A stretch of 64,000 nucleotides of DNA. Origin: Siphonodentalium dalli. Lineage: Eukaryota; Mollusca; Scaphopoda; Gadilida; Siphonodentaliidae. The position numbers and the translations under genes were made by a program. The notes beneath the pieces are model-generated. The model was not told the DNA's origin. It ran no database searches and saw nothing but the letters and a program-made list of their open reading frames with translations. The DNA lies in contig CP136064.1 of the NCBI GenBank assembly GCA_032622095.1, positions 263,667,863 through 263,731,862 on the forward strand, read 5' to 3'. Positions 49,501-58,500 of this stretch are shown here, piece after piece; within the stretch, counting starts at the first letter, position 1, and the number at the start of each line of letters is the position of its first letter.

Positions 49501-52500
49501 TTTCAAAACAATTCGGCTTGGAACACAATTCATATTGATAGTTTCATCCTGGTTCCCGCCATTGTTTTCATTTTGCGGTCGTTATTTATCATTTGAGAAC
49601 AATTTATCGACCTTGAAATTGGCCCTTAACTGTTTCCCAGCTGTTGTGCAACTGGGAGACGACACTGAAATTTAACATGACCATATCTACCACAATCATA
49701 ACACCGAACTTTACTCAAATCTCTGTTTCCATTGAAATTATGACTGTCCCTATGAACTTGCTCTCGTTCCCATTTTAATTTAATTCCTGCCTATCAGAAT
49801 GTGAATTATCAGGGTTGGTTATACGGGAATGGCCAAATGACCTTCAACAGCCTCATATTCAAGAGCTAATCTGATAGCACGATCTAGTGTAGTATGGTGA
49901 TTCAATGTGAGGTGTCATTGTTAATGTTTCCACTTGCAATTGGAAAAATTCAGGATATGACTCCCGGGCCAATTTAGCTGTGGCTCTGCTAAAATCTTGA
50001 ACACTGACCAGGTTATTATTATACCATGGAGAAGTCCTTTGGACAGAGAGTGGGTGAGATTGATAAAACTCTTACAGTAATGTCAGCTTAATGTATTCAA
50101 AATCTTCCAATCGAAATGGGGTATTGTCTTCAAAATAGCTTGAACTTTACCACGCAAATTAGCCAGAAGCCAGGATGCTTTTTGTGCATTATTACCCCAA
50201 TGGTTAGTTTCTGCCACCATTCCAACATGAGCTAAATAGATAGTTATGTCCCATTCATGTGGTTGAAATATAGCCAACTCAATACATTTCTGCATAACTG
50301 AATTTGAGGCTGAATGACCAATTTGGGTATTTATATCAGACTGAGATGTAGATGTATGTATTTGGTAAAATTGGTGCTGTAATTTCGGGTTGGGATTTGT
50401 GGAAAACAGGTCATGTGCTGGCCCCCAATCACTACGAGTCTGAACCTGAGTCAATCAAGTCTTTACCATTATCTATCAAACTATATCGCATCCCAGCTAG
50501 AGTTTGTGGCATACCAAAATGGTTACTGCCACTGGGTATTTGCCCAGAACTAGCATTCCAAAATGTATTGGAAGAGCTGGGTGTTGAGTGACAAAAACCC
50601 ATCGTATGAGATCTCCATGGGCCATTTTTGTTTGCAGCTGGGTTTCCCTGAAATGTCACCATGTGAAACGCCATAACGATGGGCATATCCAAGAACAAAA
50701 TTAAGGGTTAGAGTTAAGTCCTCTTATACAAAGTAACAAGGTAGATTACTGAAATTTTCCAAGTTAGGTAACTCAAAACTGATCAAGAGAAAGATATCAC
50801 CCTGAACACAGAACTACTGGGGAAAATTAAATTCCCTCAGGGTGTAATACAAAACTGAATTAATATTTATTGTGGTTTTATACAATTTCTCCAAGAATAG
50901 TAATATGCCCTCTCAGTGAAAAGAAACAAAGCCTTATTAATATGGTTTTGATAAATAAATCATGTTCAGTTATAAACCGAATTAAGATATGGGTTCGTTC
51001 CAGTCCTGGGTTTGGTATGATGTTTTACCAATGGGAAACTCAGACTGCACCGACGTTTAAGAGAGAAAAAAGAGTCCTATCCGTGAAATGCGGTGGCATT
51101 CTGGGATAGAACAGGGTAACTGACCAGTGAGAACCCGCCAACACACGAGACCACCTTGGTATATCCTGGTCGATGTGTGGGAACCTCAAAACAAGTCATT
51201 ACAACGATACCAGCCGAGAGGAAATGAACCTCGAAAATGAGAAAAAGAACATACGATTTGCATCTTATAACAACTGTAAGTGTCCTAACACCCACCCTCC
51301 CCTTTGTGGTTGCCTATCTTTTATTTGCTGTTAATAACTCATAGGATGTTCAAGACGAACTATTGTTTTGCTTTTCTTCATTTCAGTGTCCAGGCATGGC
51401 ACTTGTACAACTTGGTTCTCAAGTTCCCAATTCAGGTATGTTATCTAAATAATTTGAAACTTCTAGTTATATGTGTATTGTGACATTTCTTAATTAACTA
51501 TTCCCTTTCTGAATGGATTATTCAATCACATTGGTATGGATTATTATTGTCACCCGAAAAATGGACTAGTTAAATAAACAGCATGTCCGTGCACCAGTAC
51601 ATGTTGTCAAGATAATAACTTTGACAATATCAATCAGAATTCCATAGGATTTGTTATATGGTTGATATTTGAGAAATTATGTTTGTGTTTGGATGATAAC
51701 TTGAACAGTATTCTATAGAGTATTTTGAATTTTGGTATATGCTTCGCATTTGAGAAGACGCAGTAAGGAGATGGTCATGATCCGGTATTTTTGACAGTCA
51801 AGGTCATTTGAAATCAAAGTTTGTTAAAATATTTATTTATTTATTTATCCTCGATGTATGTTATCATTGCGATTGCTGTTGTGGGACATGATCAATATTA
51901 TTTTGTTGGTTAACCCTTGACCCAACAAACCGGCAAAAAACCGGCCAAATAAAGCTTCAACAGCCTAAAATATCTTCGGTCTGTCTCAATAGAACCATAC
52001 AAATATGGATATCATTGGAACCGGCTGCTTGACCACATTGTGATAGTACAGTTATGCCCTGTGCCAATGCATTCTCTTATATATGCGAGTCGACCATAGG
52101 TCGCCTCGCATATATAAGAGAATGCATTGGCCTAAAAAAAAACGTTTTTTAACACTTTTTACCATTTTTTCTTACATTCTTTAACAATTTTATAATTTTT
52201 AATGTGTTAAGCCAATGCATTCTCTTATATATGCGAGGCGACCTATGGTCGACTCGCATATATAAGAGAATGCATTGGCACAGGGCCGTTCTGTTGGGTA
52301 AAGGGTTAAATCTGCTTGTTTATGTAGATTTCTTCACTCAGCAGCCACTGCCAGCCAGACGCTCATTATGCTAGCCCGACATATTAACTCTGTATTCTTA
52401 TGTTGTGGTATGTACTCGGCATTTTGTGGGCACCCAGTAATTATATTGTAACATACTATGCTCAGGTGATGCGCTTTCAAAATGCAGTGTTAGAATGGTG

Positions 52501-55500
52501 AATGAATTATTTATTTATTATAGTGACGTTATGTCAGCAAACTGTGAGCTTCATTAAGTTCATTAAGTTTGATTGTTAATTATGTTATCTCACATTTATT
52601 CAGATAGTCATATTTCACACATGCTGCATTTTGAGAACATATCCCTACCCCACCCTTCACTAGTTGTCCATGGAGACGGAAAAGAACTCTACAACATAAA
52701 CACATGTTTTGCCCATCGAGAATGATCCACCAAGAACCTTTAGATCTGTTAAACTAACCGGTCAGCAGGGTTTTCGTGGATATTTTTGTGATTGCCTACA
52801 TGTTTTAGTATATCTCAATAGAGAACAGCGAGGGGAATGGGTAATTTCTGCAGGCTCTGAGCCGCACTTCTGAAAACCCTGGCTATATTGTATTTGAGGT
52901 TTTTCTATCTCCGTCATGTGTATATATATAAAATTTCCTTTTTTAGGTTTGACGGTTCTGGGAGGATTAACTGGGGTATTTACCTACGGAATTGTAGATA
53001 AAAAAGTTAAAAAAAATATTTAAAAAAGGAACATATTTAAAACAACACTAGTAAGTATTTAATTTTTCTATTTGCTTATTTTATACTAATTTAATTTTAA
53101 AGTAAGTAAGACCAGTTTGAACATTCATGCCTGAGGATAAAAATAGTGATTTCTTTTGTGTGTCACATTTCCTCAGATGAAATTATCTTGATAGGTACAT
53201 GAAATATTTAATGGCGACCTGTATTTACTCTTAAAAGATGTGAACCGATCGTTTTACCTGAGTTACAGCCCTTCGTGCATATGTTGTAGCAATTTTAAGA
53301 CCGTTAGTGAACTTGAACATATGTCAACCAATATCAATCATAGTTGGTGTATGGATCTTTCAAAACAATCTCGAACCAGATTTGTCTGCATAGTTGGTCT
53401 ATTATTAGCAATTTTATTACCGCAAAAACAAAAACAAATGTCAACCGATTACATTAATATTTTATATGTGGACGCTTCACAAAAATATCACGATCGAGTT
53501 CGAAAACCAGCTTAGTCTGATTAACTTACGTGAGGTAAGGACCTTAGTCTGATTAATTTACGTGAGGTAAGGACCTTAGTCTGATTAATTTACGTGAGGT
53601 AAGGACCTTAGTCTGATTAACTTACGTGAGGTAAGGACCTTAGTCTGATTAACTTACGTGAGGTAAGGACCTTAGTCTGATTAACTTACGTGAGGTAAGG
53701 ACCTTAGTCTGATTAATTTACGTGAGGTAAGGACCTTAGTCTGATTAATTTACGTGAGGTAAGGACCTTAGTCTGATTAACTTACGTGAGGTAAGGACCT
53801 TAGTCTGATTAACTTACGTGAGGTAAGGACCTTAGTCTGATTAATTTACGTGAGGTAAGGACCTTAGTCTGATTAATTTACGTGAGGTAAGGACCTTAGT
53901 CTGATTAACTTACGTGAGGTAAGGACCTTAGTCTGATTAATTTACGTGAGGTAAGGACCTTAGTCTGATTAATTTACGTGAGGTAAGGACCTTAGTCTGA
54001 TTAATTTACGTGAGGTAAGGACCTTAGTCTGATTAATTTACGTGAGGTAAGGACCTTAGTCTGATTAATTTACGTGAGGTAAGGACCTTAGTCTGATTAA
54101 TTTACGTGAGGTAAGGACCTTAGTCTGATTTATATTACGTGAGGTAAGGACCTTAGTCTGATTAATTAACGTGAGGTAAGGACCTTAGTCTGATTAATTT
54201 ACGTGAGGTAAGGACCTTAGTCTGATTAATTTACGTGAGGTAAGGACCTTAGTCTGATTAATTTACGTGAGGTAAGGACCTTAGTCTGATTAATTTACGT
54301 GAGGTAAGGCCCTTAGTCTGATTAATTTACGTGAGGTAAGGACCTTAGTCTGATTAATTTACGTGAGGTAAGGACCTTAGTCTGATTAATTTACGTGAGG
54401 TAAGGACCTTAGTCTGATTAATTTACGTGAGATAAGGACCTTAGTCTGATTAATTTACGTGAGGTAAGGACCTTAGTCTGATTAATTTACGTGAGGTAAG
54501 GACCTTAGTCTGATTAATTTACGTGAGGTAAGGACCTTAGTCTGATTAATTTACGTGAGGTAAGGACCTTAGTCTGATTAACTTACGTGAGGTAAGGACC
54601 TTAGTCTGATTAACTTACGTGAGGTAAGGACCTTAGTCTGATTAATTTACGTGAGGTAAGGACCTTAGTCTGATTAATTTACGTGAGGTAAGGACCTTAG
54701 TCTGATTAATTTACGTGAGGTAAGGACCTTAGTCTGATTAATTTACGTGAGGTAAGGACCTTAGTCTGATTAATTTACGTGAGGTAAGGACCTTAGTCTG
54801 ATTAATTTACGTGAGGTAAGGACCTTAGTCTGATTAATTTACGTGAGGTAAGGACCTTAGTCTGATTAATTTACGTGAGGTAAGGACCTTAGTCTGATTA
54901 ATTTACGTGAGGTAAGGACCTTAGTCTGATTAATTTACGTGAGGTAAGGACCTTAGTCTGATTAATTTACGTGAGGTAAGGACCTTAGTCTGATTAATTT
55001 ACGTGAGGTAAGGACCTTAGTCTGATTAATTTACGTGAGGTAAGGACCTTAGTCTGATTAATTTACGTGAGGTAAGGACCTTAGTCTGATTAATTTACGT
55101 GAGGTAAGGACCTTAGTCTGATTAATTTACGTGAGGTAAGGACCTTAGTTTGTCTATTTTTGGCACGTTTGTGACCATCTGTGCGAAAACATGAAAAATT
55201 GCCAAACGATTCATTCATATTGGGTATATATGGATCTTTCACAACAAATTTCTAATTGAGTTCAAATAACATGTTTGTCTGATATTTTTTTACCTGAGTT
55301 ATGGCCCTTAGTTCTGAGTCATCGTTCTTTAGTTCGTCCATTTTTAGTGATTATCGGTCGAACAGATTCACTCTTATGGGCAAAAAAAGTCGACCAGAGC
55401 CATCTTTGATACACAGCCTTTGTTTATTTCTAGGTTACATGCCAAGAAAACATTCAAACCCTGGATTGGTTAGGTCGGGGTGTTATTTCAGTTGCCCGAG

Positions 55501-58500
55501 GCCATTATTACCCACAATATATATCAACGTAAAATGTTTGCTGATAGATTCCATGTGATTTATTGTGAAAAACATTCCACCAGTAAAGTATCACGACACA
55601 TCGTATTATTGAGTTTACATACACTATTCAACATGACAGTCGTTTATATGAGTCGGAAATGGGCATGGGTATGTTCTTTGTATAAAAATTATTTGTACCG
55701 ATTATATTTTTTTCTCCAAAATATTGCAATCATTGGGACCATACACGTGGGCCTAAAAAACAGGAAATTGATATCTTGTTAAGATATTTCTAACGAGTAC
55801 TCATTATTGCTGCGTTCTTATGAAAATAAGTGTGTTTGTTTTCTTTCTAATGCGAACATTTCTATCTAATAAAATATAGTTTGTATATGCCTGTCATGTA
55901 TTTGTCAGCCTAGGCTGATCCCTGTTAACAAGATATAAGAAACATCTATGCCAAAAAAGGCGCTACAATTTGTTACCCGACACGCTGCAGTGTCACAAAA
56001 ATTGAACATATAGTAGGAATAACTGTCTAAATAACACACAAGAAAGAACAAATGGTATAGATAATTATATAAATTAAAATATATAATTAATATATATAAT
56101 TAAAACATTAAAAAAATCGAAATAAAACGTCCAATGCCATTTATTTCAATGCGGCGGTGTCTGAGACTCTAATTTAAAAGACATAACAAGAAAAAGGTCA
56201 AGTTAAAACAAAACAGTTGTTATTCAAACGTGCATGTGATAATTGTTATTTTATTTCTGGATCAATGAGGCAGGGAGGACTTTATTTTAATTGTTTTAAT
56301 TTTTGTTGTGCATATCGTGAGCATGGATCATGATTGTTTTGCATGTACACTCATTTAATGTGATTATAAATGACATTGTGCTACTAGTATACCTGTATGA
56401 CATATACAGGGATTACCAATAATGTTCTAATGTCCCTGACTATTCACAATTTGTATTGTTATCTATAAATTGGCAGCTCTTCATTATAACACATTATCCT
56501 AAATATCCTGCTTCAATTGTTCTGGAGTTACAATTAGTACACCATACTATGATGATCAGCTAAATATTTTCTTCAATGTAATCATCTAATTAATGTTCTA
56601 TGTGACAATATGTGTATACATGATAGTCAATATTTCAACCGCAGATATATGTTAAGAGTTCATGTATGTTGCTATCAACGTTCAGTGCATATGGACATGT
56701 TGGTAAAATCATACCAAAATAATTTTAAAATAGAAACCAATATATATAATTTATTTCGTCATAATATAAAAAAATCGAAATAAAACGTCCAATGCCATTT
56801 ATTTCAATGCGGCGGTGTCTGGGACTCAGATAATATTTTGTATTTGGCCAAACTTACAATCTATGGTTCATGTTTTATTGGATTTCCAATTTTGAAATAT
56901 TGTCTTGCAACTTGTCTATTTTCTATTTAGCATTAATGACGTTCTTGGTACTCCAATGGCCAATCTCGCTTTACCGCTGGTTGCTGTAATGGGCGTGGCG
57001 CTCTTTGCATCTGAGCTTATTCTGCCATGGACAGAAGAAACCACGGTTTGTTTAATTTACAATAGCACAAACAGCTATCTTTAATGAGCCTCTGATGTAT
57101 TGGTAATAGTTCAGCGTGTTATTACGCAAGCGTATTTTGCCGTGTCGTAGGAGGTGATGGAGTAAATGTGATTATAAACGTACTCGGTATTTTTGTACTT
57201 GTTTTTATGTCCTTCATATTAAAGTAGAAGGTAAATACGTGCCCTGTTTACGCTAGAAGACAAACACTTGCCTCGTTTGTGTCAGGTAGATGCCAACGGT
57301 GCCGTTCGTTTAGGTAACTGCACATAGCGAGGAATTGTGGTCACTAGTTTCAGTGCGATCTTACAATCTACTTGTATTGGCAGTTACTGTAGGCTAAACG
57401 TACTTTTACTGCATCGTAACAATGGGACCTGTTATCATGAACTTGGCGATAGGGTGTCTCATTACTAGAGCATGCCACGAACCTTTACTCCAGCTACGTA
57501 GAGATCATACTCCAATAATTCAAAACATTTTTTTATGATGTGACAGGGATTCTGTAAGTTTGTAACATTGCAACAACAGTGCAGATAATATGCACACGTA
57601 CGAAACAAATACATATTAAAGCTCCAATATATTTTAGATATGCATAATAATATGATATTGAGGGCATTACAATTTCTTACTATGGTTTTCGTGTAACATA
57701 CGGTCTTGGTATGTTCGAGAAGAAGTGTTCAGGCGAATCCTTTTCATTAGAGACCTTTCGCAATATCACGAATACGATTATGGATATGGAAATATCCTGC
57801 CTGTATACAGCCAAAATAATATTTTTACGCACGAGGGTTCTTTTGAGAGTCGAAATATAACCCACGCAGTTTAATGATGTGCAGATGTGTCAAGAAGGTT
57901 CCACAGGTCCTGCTTGTGGACGCTCTAACATTATCCGTGTGGTGTTTTACACACGGATAAGAACATGGGATCTGAAAGGGACTCACATTTATGTTTCCAT
58001 CAAATCTATGTGTAACTTAATATAGTGGGTGATATGCCGTCTCACCAATTAGCCATCGTAGGTAAATTGTGATGGTGTCATCCTAACTAGGACAATAGAT
58101 CCTATCCGTAATCGTAATAGTGATGTTTTGCGAAAGGTCTCTATTGTGGGTTGGCGTCTACATGCAATACCGCTAAGTCATTTAGACGGCGGCGGTGCAT
58201 CTGTTACAATTATGCTTCAAAGCATAAAATAAAGAGATTATATTTTCAATGCAAAGCAAGTCCATATGCACACCTTATGTGGCAATCATGATATTTCTTA
58301 TTTTCATTCATCGACATCGATCACATGATTTGCATGAAAAACTTATCTGTGAACGAGTCAGATTGCCGATGAATAAACAACTTGGTTTCATGCTCGATTC
58401 CCCAAATATCCAACGAAACAGCAGGTACTTGTATCTCCATTGTAATTCAGTCGACCAAATTACAAACAAATAAAAGAACCTGCACAGAAATCACTTTCTA

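Larger units (their letters stand above)
51910..52309. mobile_element. TTAA-flanked MITE, family 1, with two palindromes
   Basis: Ends TTAACCCTTGACCCAACA and CTGTTGGGTAAAGGGTTAA. The interior has a block of about 130 bp (AAATAAAGCTTCAACAGCCT, GGTCTGTCTCAATAGAACCA, GGATATCATTGGAACCGGCT), palindrome 52,063-52,131, an AT-rich spacer, and a second palindrome in the opposite orientation at 52,211-52,279. It lies in intron C-D and is not coding. Confidence 0.88.

Noticed and set aside
53512-55143. Regular repeats of 26 and 32 bp considered as CRISPR arrays
   Set aside because: Units are contiguous with no unique spacers, there are no cas genes, and the surrounding DNA is eukaryotic.
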